Origin: an uncultured bacterium
Lineage (GTDB): Bacteria > Bacillota > Clostridia > Oscillospirales > Oscillospiraceae
NCBI GenBank assembly: GCA_946548895.1
Contig: CAMNQF010000036.1
Coordinates: forward strand, 1 to 36,224
DNA: 36,224 nucleotides
Direction: 5' to 3'
Positions 22,353 to 34,041 of the stretch are shown piece after piece. The notes below the pieces were generated by a model. It saw only the letters and a list, made by a program, of their open reading frames with translations, did no database searches and was not told the origin of the DNA. Both the position numbers and the translations under genes were made by a program. Numbering within the stretch: position 1 is the first letter of the stretch; every line of letters starts with the position of its first letter.

Positions 22353-22395
22353 GTTCCTTTTTCTCGAGAGAAAAAGGAACCGAAAAAGAGCTTGA
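22353..22395. repeat. hairpin-plus-tail element, copy 2
   Basis: GTTCCTTTTTCTC (22353-22365) pairs perfectly with GAGAAAAAGGAAC (22368-22380), directly after the serpin stop codon. A tail CGAAAAAGAGCTTGA follows. It matches the element at 14287-14330 in stem pattern (C-TTTTT-C / G-AAAAA-G), tail and position just after a plus-strand gene. Confidence 0.5.
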
Positions 22396-22430
22396 CGCTT
22401 TGGGCCCCCGCCGTTTTCTGGAATCAAAAC

Positions 22431-22462
22431 AAACCGCCCCCGCCGGAGTCCGGCGGGGGCGG
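22431..22462 (-). terminator. intrinsic terminator of purL
   Basis: A 13-bp GC stem (22434-22446 with 22450-22462) lies 11 bases after the purL stop. On the minus strand it is followed by TTTGTTTTG. In the plus direction it could also slow readthrough from the serpin gene. Confidence 0.85.
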
Positions 22463-22473
22463 TTCTTGTTCCG

Positions 22474-25400
22474 TCAGCGGAAGTACAGCGCGCCGCTGTC
22501 AAAAATGGGCTGGAGCTTGTCGCCCGGGATATTTTTCGCCACGAACTCCCCCCGCCGTTCGGAGTGCCCCATCTTGCCGAACACCCGGCCGTCGGGGGAG
22601 AACACTCCCTCAATGGCCAGCATGGAGCCGTTGGGATTCACCGCGATGTCCATGGAGGGCGCGCCGCTCTGGTCCACGTACTGAGTAGCGATCTGCCCGT
22701 TGGCGATGAGCTGGTCCAGCACGGGCTGGGGGGCCACAAACCGGCCCTCGCCGTGGGACACGGGGACGGTGTGGAGGTCGCCCACGTGGCTCAGGAGCAT
22801 CCAGGGGGACTTCACCGACGCCACCCGGGTGGTGACGTACCGGCTCTGGTGCCGCCCGATGAGGTTGTAGGTCAGGGTGGGGCTGTTCTCGTCCACCGGG
22901 GTGATGCCGCCCGTGGGCAGCAGGCCCAGCTTCAGCAGCGCCTGGAAGCCGTTGCAGATGCCCAGCATCAGCCCGTCCCGGTGTTTGAGCAGGTCGTGGA
23001 CCGCGTCGGTGAGCCGGGGATTGCGGAAGAAGGACACGATGAGTTTGGCGGAGCCCTCCGGCTCATCGCCGCCGGAGAAGCCGCCGGGGAGGAACAGGAT
23101 CTGGGCATTCTTGATGGCCTGCTCCAGCTCCAAAGCGGACTGGGCCAGCCCGTCGGGGGTGAGGTTGCGGATCACCACGGTTTCCGCGTCCATCCCGGCC
23201 CGCAGGCAGGCCCGGACGGAGTCATACTCGCAGTTGGTGCCGGGGAACACGGGGATCACCACCCGGGGCCGGGCGATCTCGCCGTCGAACACGGCGGGGG
23301 AGCGGCGCTCCCAGGTGATGGGCTCCACCTTCTCAGAGGTGCCCGCTTTGGTGGGGTAGACCTCCTCCAGCGTCTGCTCGTTCAGCGCCAGCAGCTCGTC
23401 GATGGGGGCGCAGTCGCCGCCCAGCTCAATCACCGGCTCCTCCGTGGTGACGCCGATGCGCCGGGCATAGAGGCAGTCGGTCTCCTCTGTCAGCTCCGCC
23501 ACGATGGTGGCGTAGAGGGGGGTGAACCACCCCTCGTCCAGCCCGTCGACCCCCCGGAAGCCAATCCCGTTGCCGAAGGACATCTTCATGACTGCCTCGG
23601 CCAAGCTGTCCTCCACCGCCCAGGCGGCCTTCACCCGGCCCGCTTGGCACAGGCTGTGGAAAGCCTCCCACCCGGCCTTGATCTCCGCCGGATCCTTTCC
23701 GGTGAAGCGGTACACCGGGTGTCCCGCCCCCTTGAACTCGGTGGAGAGCACGTCCGCTGCCTTGACAGGGGCGATGGCGAAGGAGATCAGCGTGGGCGGC
23801 ACGTCCAGATCCAGGAAGGAGCCGGACATGGAGTCCTTGCCGCCGATGGCGGCGCAGCCGTAGTCCAGCTGGGCCTCCAGCGCGCCCAGCAGAGCGGCAA
23901 AGGGCTTGCCCCAGCGTTTGGGGTCGTCCCGCAGCTTCTCAAAGAACTCCTGCATGGTGAGGTAGGCGTCGTGGTAGTCCGCCCCCGCGGCCACGATCTT
24001 GGCCAGGGAGACGGTGACGCTGGCCCGGGCCCCCGCGAAGGGGTCTGCGGACAGCCGCTCCGGGTTGCAGCCCCAGGCCATGACGCTGGCCTGGTCGGTC
24101 TCCTCGCCGGGCATGGTGGGCAGCAGCGCCGCCATGGCCTGGGCGGGGGTGGTCTGGGTCCTGCCGCCGAAGGGCATCAGCACGGAGCCCGCGCCGATGG
24201 AGCCGTCAAACCGCTCCACCAGCCCCCGGCGGGAGGCGCACTTTAAGCTGGCCGCCATCTCCCGCAGGTTGGAAAAATCGTGCCCGACTACGGAATAGCT
24301 CCGCTCCGGTACGGACACACGGGCGTGCTTTACCGCGCCGTTGGTGTTCAGAAACTCCCGGCTCAGGCTGGCGATGACCTGGCCCTTCCATTTCATCACC
24401 ATCCGGGGGCTCTCGGTGACCACCGCCACCCGGTAGGCCTCCAGGTTTTCCGCGGCCTCCGCCAGGGCGATGAACAGCTCCTCGTCCTCGGGTGAGACCA
24501 CCACCGCCATACGCTCCTGGCTCTCGGAGATGGCAAGCTCCGTGCCGTCCAGGCCGTCGTACTTTTTCCGCACCGCGTCCAGGTCGATCTCCAGGCCGTC
24601 GGCCAGCTCACCGATGGCCACCGACACGCCCCCCGCGCCGAAGTCGTTGCACCGCTTGATCATCCGGGACACATCCTCCCGGCGGAAGAACCGCTGGAGC
24701 TTGCGCTCCTCGGGGGCGTTGCCCTTCTGCACCTCGCTGGCCATGGTGGCCAGGGATTTTTTGTTGTGGCTCTTGGAGGAGCCGGTGGCCCCGCCGATGC
24801 CGTCCCGGCCGGTGCGGCCGCCCAGCAGAATGATAACGTCCCCGGGGGCGGGGCGCTCCCGGCGGACATGGCTGGCGGGGGCGGCGGCGACAACCGCGCC
24901 GCACTCCAGCCGCTTGGCGATGTAGCCGGGGTGGTAGAGCTCGGCCACATGGCCGGTGGCCAGGCCGATCTGGTTGCCGTAGGAGGAGTAGCCCGCGGCG
25001 GCGGTCTGGGCGATCTTCCGCTGGGGCAGCTTGCCCTCCAGGGTGTCGGAGAGGGGGACGGTGGGGTCGCCGCCGCCGGTGACCCGCATGGCCTGGTGGA
25101 CGTAGGCCCGGCCGGACAGGGGGTCCCGGATGCAGCCGCCGATGCAGGTGGCCGCGCCGCCGAAGGGCTCGATCTCGGTGGGATGGTTGTGGGTCTCGTT
25201 CTTGAACATGAGCAGCCAGTCCTGCTCCTCGCCGCCCACGTCGGCGTTGACGTGGATGGAGCAGGCGTTGATCTCCTCGCTCTCGTCCAGCTCGGGCAGC
25301 TCCCCCCGCTTTTTCAGCGCCTTGGCGCCGATGGTGGCGATGTCCATCAGGGTCTGGGGGCGCTTTTGGGCCTTCTCCGCGCCGTAGACCTCCTCACGGG

Positions 25401-26172
25401 CGGCCAGGTAGCGCTCATAGGCGCTCTTGACCCGGGGGTCCTGGATATCCACTCCGTCCAGGTGGGTGGAGAAGGTGGTGTGGCGGCAGTGGTCTGACCA
25501 GTAGGTGTCCACCACCCGCACCTCGGTGATGGTGGGGTCCCGGCGCTCCCAGTCCCGGAAGTAGTTCTGGAGGAATTTCAGGTCGTCCAGATCCATGGCC
25601 AGGCCCAGCCGGTCCAGCTCCGCCTGTAAACCCGCTTCGTCCAGATCGCTGAAGCCGTCCAGAACGGCCACCCGGTCGGGAATCCCGTAGGCCTGGGCCA
25701 GGGTGTCCGGCTTGTCCATGGCCGCCTCCCGGCACTCCACCGGGTTGATGAGGTAGCCGGCGATCCGCGCCAGCTGGGGCACGGAGAGAACACCCTCCAG
25801 CACATACACCTTGGCGTAGGCAATCAGGGGGCGGTCCCCGCCGGTCATGAGCTGGACGCACTGGGCGGCGGAGTCGGCCCGCTGGTCGAACTGGCCGGGG
25901 AGGGCCTCCACGGCCAGGATGCTGTGGGTTCCGGCGGGGCGGGGGAAGTCCTCATCGTACGCGGCGTCCACCTGGGGCTCGGAGAACACCGTGCCCTTGG
26001 CCTGCTCATAGACCTCCCGGCTGATCCCCTCCACGTCGTAGCGGTGGAAGATGGCCAGGCCGTCCAGGTCCCCGATCCCCAGCTGCTCCCGCAGGTCCCG
26101 GCACAGCCCCTGGGCCTCCACGTCGAAGCCGGGGCGCTTGCGGACAAAGCAGCGAAAAACTTGGCTTTTCAT
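22474..26172 (-). CDS. purL: phosphoribosylformylglycinamidine synthase (single chain)
   Basis: Fourth step of de novo purine synthesis: FGAR, glutamine and ATP give FGAM. The 1232-residue chain carries all parts in one polypeptide: an N-terminal PurS-like domain, a linker, two AIRS-type halves, and a C-terminal glutaminase. The synthase part has DTYWSDHCRHTTFSTHLDG, MFKNETHNHPTEIEPFGGAA and GGKDSMSGSFLDLDVPP. The glutaminase has PVFPGTNCEYDS, the nucleophile cysteine in LGICNGFQALL and the SHGEGRF histidine. It is the long clostridial/proteobacterial layout rather than the separate purS-purQ-purL of Bacillus. ATG at 26172 follows AAGGAG by nine bases. It is last in the minus-strand secA-pgeF-SBP-purL array; no other pur gene is nearby. 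No purine riboswitch is visible. Confidence 0.96.
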   Translation of the reverse strand: MKSQVFRCFVRKRPGFDVEAQGLCRDLREQLGIGDLDGLAIFHRYDVEGISREVYEQAKGTVFSEPQVDAAYDEDFPRPAGTHSILAVEALPGQFDQRADSAAQCVQLMTGGDRPLIAYAKVYVLEGVLSVPQLARIAGYLINPVECREAAMDKPDTLAQAYGIPDRVAVLDGFSDLDEAGLQAELDRLGLAMDLDDLKFLQNYFRDWERRDPTITEVRVVDTYWSDHCRHTTFSTHLDGVDIQDPRVKSAYERYLAAREEVYGAEKAQKRPQTLMDIATIGAKALKKRGELPELDESEEINACSIHVNADVGGEEQDWLLMFKNETHNHPTEIEPFGGAATCIGGCIRDPLSGRAYVHQAMRVTGGGDPTVPLSDTLEGKLPQRKIAQTAAAGYSSYGNQIGLATGHVAELYHPGYIAKRLECGAVVAAAPASHVRRERPAPGDVIILLGGRTGRDGIGGATGSSKSHNKKSLATMASEVQKGNAPEERKLQRFFRREDVSRMIKRCNDFGAGGVSVAIGELADGLEIDLDAVRKKYDGLDGTELAISESQERMAVVVSPEDEELFIALAEAAENLEAYRVAVVTESPRMVMKWKGQVIASLSREFLNTNGAVKHARVSVPERSYSVVGHDFSNLREMAASLKCASRRGLVERFDGSIGAGSVLMPFGGRTQTTPAQAMAALLPTMPGEETDQASVMAWGCNPERLSADPFAGARASVTVSLAKIVAAGADYHDAYLTMQEFFEKLRDDPKRWGKPFAALLGALEAQLDYGCAAIGGKDSMSGSFLDLDVPPTLISFAIAPVKAADVLSTEFKGAGHPVYRFTGKDPAEIKAGWEAFHSLCQAGRVKAAWAVEDSLAEAVMKMSFGNGIGFRGVDGLDEGWFTPLYATIVAELTEETDCLYARRIGVTTEEPVIELGGDCAPIDELLALNEQTLEEVYPTKAGTSEKVEPITWERRSPAVFDGEIARPRVVIPVFPGTNCEYDSVRACLRAGMDAETVVIRNLTPDGLAQSALELEQAIKNAQILFLPGGFSGGDEPEGSAKLIVSFFRNPRLTDAVHDLLKHRDGLMLGICNGFQALLKLGLLPTGGITPVDENSPTLTYNLIGRHQSRYVTTRVASVKSPWMLLSHVGDLHTVPVSHGEGRFVAPQPVLDQLIANGQIATQYVDQSGAPSMDIAVNPNGSMLAIEGVFSPDGRVFGKMGHSERRGEFVAKNIPGDKLQPIFDSGALYFR

Positions 26173-26217
26173 GGTCTATTTCTCCTTCATCCGGCGAACC
26201 TTCCGCCGGAAAGATAA

Positions 26218-27765
26218 TCAATTCACTGTGGTGGTCCACTCCTCAATGCGGTAGAAGGGGTTGGCGCGGGTGGGCTGGAGGTCGGACACCATTCCCCACC
26301 GCACCAGCAGGGACCCCCGCCGGAAACACAGGGGGGCAAAGGGCGCGGCCTGGGCGAACCGGGCCCACAGGTCCTGGGCGGCCTGGGCCCGGGCCTCCCC
26401 CCAGGCGCCCCTCCAGGCGCCCAGGGCCTGGGACAGCTCCCAATCCTCGGCGGCGCCGTAGTTCAGCGCCCCGGTGAGCAGCGGGGCGGGATCGAAATCC
26501 CCGGTGAGCCGCACCTCGCCGATGTACAGGTCGAAGTCCCCCCGGGCCAGGGCGGCGGTGTAGCCCTCCCAGGGCAGGGTATTTACCGTGACATCCACCC
26601 CCAGCCCCCGAAGGGACGCGGCCAGGGCGTCCGCCGCGGCCTGGCGGGGCTCGTTGTCGCTATTCACCAGCAGGGTGACGGCCAGCGGCGCCCTGCGGCG
26701 GTAGAGCAGGCCGTCCTCCTCATCGCGCTCATACCCGGCCTGGGCCAGCAGGGCGGCGGCCTCCTCCAAATCATAATCCAGCAGGGCGGCGGCCTCCTGG
26801 CCGTACTCCCCGTGGAGGGGGGAGATGGGCAGGCAGGCGGGGTCTCCGTGTCCGGACAGCTCCGCCAGCACCAGCGCCTCCCGGTCGAAGGCCCGGGAGA
26901 ACGCCTGCCGCACCTGGGCGGACTGGCAGGGGCCCTTCCCGGCCTGAAAGCCCACGTATACCAGGGATGTGGTGGGGTAGTCGCAGGCCTCATAGCTGCT
27001 GGAGTAGCCCAGGGCGTAGGCGGAGGAGAACTCGGTGGTGACGGCGGTGATCTCCCCGCTGTCAAAGGCGGCGATGCGCTCCCCCGCGTCCCCCACCGCC
27101 GTCAGGGGGATGGCGTCGTAGGGCAGGGCCGCCGCCCCGCCGTGGTGGGGGTTGGTCTGGAGGAACAGCCGCTCCCCGGCGCTCTCGTAGCGGTAGCACC
27201 CCGTGCCCAGGGGCGGGCCCTCCTCCTGCTCCAGCACAATGGGCACGTCCAGCAGGGCGGGCAGGTTCCCGTTGGGTTCGGACAGGAATATGGTCAGGGT
27301 GGCGTCGTCCGCCGCCGCCACCGCCGTGACGGCGGACAGCCGGGCGGCGTACAGCGGGGCGCTCCGGGCGGCGTTGAGGGAGTCGGCTGCGTGCCGGGCG
27401 GTGAGAGGGGTCCCGTCGGAGAAGAGCGCCCCGGCCTTCACCGTAAAGGTCCAGCTGTACCCGTCCTCGGCGGGGGCGCCGGAGGCGGCCAGCAGGGGCC
27501 GGGGGACAAATTCGTTGTCCAGCTCGTACAGCCCCTGGTACACCAGCCCCGTCAGCTCCTGGTTCACCTGGCTGTCCCCAGTGATGGGGTGGCGGGACGC
27601 GCCGGGGTCGTAGCCCAGGCTGAACCGCGCCGTCTCCGCCGTCCGGGTGGGCGCGGCGGAGGGCGCGGCGGTGGGGGTGGGCTGGGGGGGAGGCCCCTCC
27701 TGCCCGCAGGCCGTCAGGGCCAGCCCCAGGCAGGCCGCCAGCAGCAAGGCCAGGGCGCGCCTCAT
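26218..27765 (-). CDS. ABC-type oligopeptide-binding lipoprotein (SBP family 5)
   Basis: Extracellular solute-binding protein of the peptide/nickel class, tethered to the membrane. The 515-residue product has a lipoprotein signal with LTAC and Cys20 as the modified residue, then a Pro/Thr/Ala linker (residues 24-45). The family-5 fold follows: GLVYQGLYELDNEFVPRP, FTVKAGALFSDGTPLTARHAADS, and VRQAFSRAFDREALV near the middle. No permease or ATPase genes accompany it, so either it works with a transporter encoded elsewhere or it has another role. Its ATG overlaps the pgeF stop (ATGA at 27762-27765), and purL starts 45 bases after its stop. The ligand cannot be told from the sequence. Confidence 0.87.
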   Translation of the reverse strand: MRRALALLLAACLGLALTACGQEGPPPQPTPTAAPSAAPTRTAETARFSLGYDPGASRHPITGDSQVNQELTGLVYQGLYELDNEFVPRPLLAASGAPAEDGYSWTFTVKAGALFSDGTPLTARHAADSLNAARSAPLYAARLSAVTAVAAADDATLTIFLSEPNGNLPALLDVPIVLEQEEGPPLGTGCYRYESAGERLFLQTNPHHGGAAALPYDAIPLTAVGDAGERIAAFDSGEITAVTTEFSSAYALGYSSSYEACDYPTTSLVYVGFQAGKGPCQSAQVRQAFSRAFDREALVLAELSGHGDPACLPISPLHGEYGQEAAALLDYDLEEAAALLAQAGYERDEEDGLLYRRRAPLAVTLLVNSDNEPRQAAADALAASLRGLGVDVTVNTLPWEGYTAALARGDFDLYIGEVRLTGDFDPAPLLTGALNYGAAEDWELSQALGAWRGAWGEARAQAAQDLWARFAQAAPFAPLCFRRGSLLVRWGMVSDLQPTRANPFYRIEEWTTTVN

Positions 27766-28574
27766 ACCAGCTGGATGGCGGCGGCCATGGATCCCCGGCT
27801 GGTGCCCTGCTTTCGGTGGCTCCAGAAGCGGTCTGGGTCGCAGGCGGTGCAGATTCCGCTGACGGCGATGTGGTCCGGGTCCAGCCCGGCCTGCTCCAAG
27901 CGCATGGCGTTGATGGCTTTCAGGTCCACGGAGAACTTGCCGTTCTCCTTGATTTTGATGTGCCGGAGGACGGCGGTGGACAGGGCGGCGGTCATGGCGT
28001 TGGGCACGTCCTCGTGAGTCTCAAAGCAGTCGGGGCCAATGCCGGGGCCCACGGCGGCCAGGATGTCCGCCGGATTGCAGCCGTACACGTCCTTCATCCG
28101 CCCCACGGCGGCGGTGGCGATGCCGGCGGCGGTACCCCGCCAGCCGGCGTGGACGGCGGCGATCACCCGGCGGGCCGGGTCGTAGAACAGGATGGGGATG
28201 CAGTCGGCGGAGTACACCACCAGGGCCGCCCCGGGCAGGTCGGTCATGAGGCCGTCCGCCTCATACCCCGCTTTATCGTAGGGGTCGGCCCGCAGGTCGG
28301 CGGTGGTGACGCACCGCACCACGCCGCCGTGAACCTGATTGGTCATGGCGATCTTTCCGGCCGACCCGCCGATGGCCGCGAAAAAGCGGCGGTAGTTTTC
28401 CCGGACGTGGTCGGGGTCGTCCCCCCGGCTGACGCCCAGGTTCAGCGACGCCCACATCCCCTGGGACACGCCGCCCAGGCGGGTGGAAAAGCCGTGGGCC
28501 GCGCCCCCGGCGGCGGTGATTCCGTCGGCGGAAAAGAAAGTGACGCCGTTTTGGGTCTGCTCAACGATATTCAT
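27762..28574 (-). CDS. pgeF: peptidoglycan editing factor (laccase-domain, YfiH family)
   Basis: Multicopper-fold amidase-type enzyme reported to remove mis-incorporated L-Ser from peptidoglycan precursors; family members also show purine-nucleoside activities. The 270-residue protein has the complete signature: HGFSTRLGGVS, the MTNQVHGG histidine, YSADCIPILFYD, AAVHAGWRGTAAGI, GPGIGPDCFE, and SHRKQGTSRGSMAAAI. Cys and His metal ligands are intact. ATG at 28574 follows AAGGAG by about five bases. It starts 40 bases after the secA stop and overlaps the binding-protein gene, so it is probably read through from secA. Confidence 0.92.
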   Translation of the reverse strand: MNIVEQTQNGVTFFSADGITAAGGAAHGFSTRLGGVSQGMWASLNLGVSRGDDPDHVRENYRRFFAAIGGSAGKIAMTNQVHGGVVRCVTTADLRADPYDKAGYEADGLMTDLPGAALVVYSADCIPILFYDPARRVIAAVHAGWRGTAAGIATAAVGRMKDVYGCNPADILAAVGPGIGPDCFETHEDVPNAMTAALSTAVLRHIKIKENGKFSVDLKAINAMRLEQAGLDPDHIAVSGICTACDPDRFWSHRKQGTSRGSMAAAIQLV

Positions 28575-28614
28575 AGGCGCTCCTTATCCCAAATGGTGTG
28601 TCGCAGGTCGGGAA

Positions 28615-31398
<2,784 letters not shown>

Positions 31399-31502
31399 AG
31401 CACTGTGTCCTTTCTCTTCTGAATCGTTCCTATAAAGCTGCGTTGTCACGCTCGGATTGGCCGCGCGGCTATCCTCGCGCTTCCTTAAATTAAACTCGAA
31501 CC

Positions 31503-31512
31503 AGTATATCAC
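31503..31512 (-). promoter_or_regulatory. extended -10 promoter of secA
   Basis: On the minus strand TGATATACT combines TATACT (31508-31503) with the extended -10 TG one base upstream. The -35 region, a T-rich tract, is poor, as is usual for extended -10 promoters. The leader to the secA start is about 100 bases and includes a GGAT/ATCC-closed GC stem near 31450-31475. Confidence 0.5.
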
Positions 31513-31557
31513 AACCCCCTGGCAGAAAAAAGAGGAAATTGTAAATAATATGCCGGG

Positions 31558-31586
31558 TTGAATCGGGCCGTTCCTTGTGTTACAAT
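31558..31586 (+). promoter_or_regulatory. sigma-A-type promoter of the metallophosphoesterase
   Basis: TTGAAT (31558-31563) and TACAAT (31581-31586) are separated by 17 bases. It is divergent from the secA promoter, about 50 bases away. Confidence 0.75.
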
Positions 31587-31654
31587 GTTAAAAAAGTACG
31601 GCCCGCCGCCGCGGGCCGCCCTGCGCCGCATATTTTGAAGGGAGCTGTCCGCCC

Positions 31655-32803
31655 ATGCCCCGTGCCTTTCCCCCCCTCCGCCCCCCCGGCTTCCGCCCCG
31701 CCCGGGTGATCCGGCCCCATATCGAGCCCGGCCGGCGGGTCATCGCCCTCAGCGACGTCCACGGCAACCTGCCCTTTCTGAAGGGCGCCCTGGCGGCCGC
31801 CCGCTTCACCCCGGACGACGTGCTGGTCATCGTGGGCGACCTGCTGGAAAAGGGAGAGCAGAGCCTGGCCACCCTGCGCTATGTGATGGAGCTGCAAAAA
31901 ACCCACACCGTCTACCCCCTGTGCGGCAACTGCGACTATATCGACCAAGCCTTCCTGTCCGGCCCCGGCCTGGACGAAAAGCTGTGGCCCATTTTGAACG
32001 AGTTCTGGCGGGGGCGCTCGGTGCTGATGCAGATGGCGGCGGAAATCGGGGAGACGCCCCGGCGCGTGGAGGAGCTGCCCGCCCTGCGGGCCGCGCTGCG
32101 GTCGCGGCTTCCGGCGGAGGCGGGGTTCCTGCTGAACCTGCCCCACATCATGGAGGCGGGGAACTTTCTCTTCGTCCACGGCGGCGTCCCCCGGGAGGAC
32201 CGGCTGGAGGAGCTGGACGCCTACGACTGCATGAAGAACGACGACTTCCTGGGCCAGGGGCGCAGCTTTCGGAAGTGGGTGGTGGTGGGCCACTGGCCGG
32301 TGACCCTGTACGACCCCGCCATTCAGCGCTCCGCCCCCCTCATAGACCGGGACCGGCGCATCGCCTCCATCGACGGCGGCTGCGTCCTCAAGGTGGGCGG
32401 CCAGCTCAACGCCCTGCTCATCCCGGACGTGTACGGGGACCGGCTGGACTATACCTGGTACGACGGGCTGGGCCAGGCCGAGGCCCTGGACGGCCAGGAG
32501 CCCTCGGCGGACCCGCTGAACATCCGCTGGTCGGACAGCGCGGTGGACGTGCTCCGGGAGGAGGGGGACTGCACCCTGGTGCGCCACCAGTCCTCGGGCC
32601 GGGAGCTGTGGGTCCCCCGGGATTTCGTCAGCACCTGGCGGGACGGCCGGACCCACACCGAGGACGCCACCGATTACGCCCTGCCCGTGTCCCCCGGGGA
32701 CCCGCTGGCCCTGGTACGCCAGACCCGGCGGGGGTTCCTGGCGAAGAAGGACGGGATAACTGGCTGGTATTTTGGGCGGGTAAAATACGATAAGCAATCA
32801 TAA
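31655..32803 (+). CDS. metallophosphoesterase with C-terminal extension
   Basis: Calcineurin-like phosphoesterase; substrate unknown. The 382-residue protein carries the full set of metal-binding blocks: ALSDVHGN, VGDLLEKG, CGNCDY, the FVHGG histidine and VVGHWP. Spacing resembles the PPP/ApaH group of protein or dinucleoside phosphatases. After about residue 270 comes a ~110-residue region without phosphatase motifs; its end, DYALPVSPGDPLALVRQTRRGFLAKKDG, looks like a small SH3-like beta module. The ATG at 31655 follows GGGAG by ten bases. It is a single-gene unit, with its own promoter and a strong terminator. Confidence 0.85.
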   Translation: MPRAFPPLRPPGFRPARVIRPHIEPGRRVIALSDVHGNLPFLKGALAAARFTPDDVLVIVGDLLEKGEQSLATLRYVMELQKTHTVYPLCGNCDYIDQAFLSGPGLDEKLWPILNEFWRGRSVLMQMAAEIGETPRRVEELPALRAALRSRLPAEAGFLLNLPHIMEAGNFLFVHGGVPREDRLEELDAYDCMKNDDFLGQGRSFRKWVVVGHWPVTLYDPAIQRSAPLIDRDRRIASIDGGCVLKVGGQLNALLIPDVYGDRLDYTWYDGLGQAEALDGQEPSADPLNIRWSDSAVDVLREEGDCTLVRHQSSGRELWVPRDFVSTWRDGRTHTEDATDYALPVSPGDPLALVRQTRRGFLAKKDGITGWYFGRVKYDKQS

Positions 32804-32811
32804 GCGTGCCG

Positions 32812-32839
32812 CGCCTCCCCCTCTGGGGGAGGCGTTTTT
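32812..32839 (+). terminator. intrinsic terminator of the metallophosphoesterase gene
   Basis: CGCCTCCCCC (32812-32821) pairs with GGGGGAGGCG (32825-32834) around TCT, followed by TTTTT (32835-32839). Confidence 0.95.
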
Positions 32840-32889
32840 CCGCGGCGGTAACAGCCCGGTGACAAATAATTACAGGTTGACATAACCTC

Positions 32890-32918
32890 TTGATTTTCGA
32901 CAAAATTCGACCTATACT
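32890..32918 (+). promoter_or_regulatory. promoter of the polysaccharide deacetylase
   Basis: TTGATT (32890-32895) and TATACT (32913-32918) are 17 bases apart. A TTGACA 13 bases earlier is too far from any -10 to be used with it. Because the promoter overlaps the beginning of the longest open frame, the deacetylase must start at the later ATG. Confidence 0.65.
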
Positions 32919-32955
32919 GAAAAGCATCTGGACGAGAATCGGGAGAGGATCACCC

Positions 32956-34008
32956 ATGGAGCACACTATCACCACCCCCCTGGCCGGAGCGGGGCAGGCC
33001 GCCCCCGCCCGGGCCCCCTATAAGCCCCTGTTTTTCGCCGCCCTGCTGCTGCTGGCGGCGCTGGCGGGGCTGTGCGGCTGGCTGGCCGCGGAACGCCAGG
33101 CCGCCCTGGCCCGGACCGGGTCGCTGGACCAGCAGAGCGCCCGGCTGGAGGCGCGTCTGGAAGAGCTGGAGGCCCTGACCGTCCGGCAGGAGGAGGCGCT
33201 GGCCCAGGCGGAGGAGCGGCTGGCCCAGGCCCAGACGGAGCTGGACGCGGCCCAGGACGCCATCGCCCTGCTGGAGGAATACTCCTACGCCGCGCCGGAC
33301 GGCACGGTGCCCGAGTACACCCAACTGTACCCCGGCTTTTACGCCCCGGACTGGCAGGGGGAGGCGGTTGCCGGCGGGAAGGTGTGCTGTCTCACCTTTG
33401 ACGACGGGCCGTCGGCCAACACCGACCGGGTGCTGGACATACTGGACCGCTACGGCGTCAAGGCCACCTTCTTCGTGGTGGGCAGCGGCTCCGTCTCCGC
33501 CGCCAGCCAGGAGCGCATGAGAAAAATCGTGGCCGCGGGCCATTCCATCGGGATGCACAGCTGGAGCCACGACTACAAAAAGATATACGGCTCGGTGGAG
33601 GCCTTCCTGGAGGAGTTCAACCAGCTCTACCAGTGGATTCACGAGGTCACGGGGGTATACCCCCAGGTGTACCGCTTCCCCGGCGGCAGCATCAACGGCT
33701 ACGACCGGGGGGTATACCAGGAGATCATCGCGGAGATGGCCCGCCGGGGCTTCTCCTACTACGACTGGAACGCCTCCGCCCAGGACGCCACCGTCCAGCC
33801 CCGCCCCGCCGGGGACATCGCCGCCGACTGCCTGAAGGGGGTGGGCAAGGACCTGGCGGTGGTGCTGGCCCACGACAGCGCCGCCCGGGGCACCACCGTG
33901 GACGCCCTCCCCGCCGTCATCGAGGGCTACCAGGCGGCGGGCTATACCTTCTCCCCCCTCCATCCCGGGGTGGAGCAGGTCACCTTCGGCTATCCCAAAC
34001 CGCGCTGA
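32956..34008 (+). CDS. membrane-anchored polysaccharide deacetylase with coiled coil
   Basis: NodB-type carbohydrate esterase (family 4), predicted to deacetylate peptidoglycan or a related wall sugar outside the cell. The 350-residue protein has a membrane helix near residues 24-43. A heptad-like coiled coil follows at roughly 55-110, rich in Glu, Ala and Gln (LEARLEELEAL, QEEALAQAEERLAQAQ). The NodB domain has TFDDG (Asp149, Asp150), the metal histidines in HSWSH (His201, His205), the RFPGG loop, DWN, and LAHD. All catalytic blocks are intact. ATG at 32956 has AGAGGA six bases upstream. The coiled coil suggests the enzyme is held at a distance from the membrane as a dimer or trimer. Confidence 0.9.
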   Translation: MEHTITTPLAGAGQAAPARAPYKPLFFAALLLLAALAGLCGWLAAERQAALARTGSLDQQSARLEARLEELEALTVRQEEALAQAEERLAQAQTELDAAQDAIALLEEYSYAAPDGTVPEYTQLYPGFYAPDWQGEAVAGGKVCCLTFDDGPSANTDRVLDILDRYGVKATFFVVGSGSVSAASQERMRKIVAAGHSIGMHSWSHDYKKIYGSVEAFLEEFNQLYQWIHEVTGVYPQVYRFPGGSINGYDRGVYQEIIAEMARRGFSYYDWNASAQDATVQPRPAGDIAADCLKGVGKDLAVVLAHDSAARGTTVDALPAVIEGYQAAGYTFSPLHPGVEQVTFGYPKPR

Positions 34009-34013
34009 CAGCG

Positions 34014-34041
34014 GCCCGGGCGGGGCTCCGCTCGGGCTTTT
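34014..34041 (+). terminator. intrinsic terminator of the deacetylase gene
   Basis: GCCCGGGCGG (34014-34023) pairs with CCGCTCGGGC (34028-34037) with one G-T pair, followed by TTTT (34038-34041). It lies just after the deacetylase stop. Confidence 0.88.

Noticed and set aside
26173-26217. Purine riboswitch before purL
   Set aside because: The gap is only 45 bases and holds just a 6-bp stem and the ribosome site, which is too short for a riboswitch.
32877-32882. Perfect TTGACA upstream of the deacetylase
   Set aside because: It is 30 bases from the only good -10 box; TTGATT at 32890 has the correct 17-base spacing.
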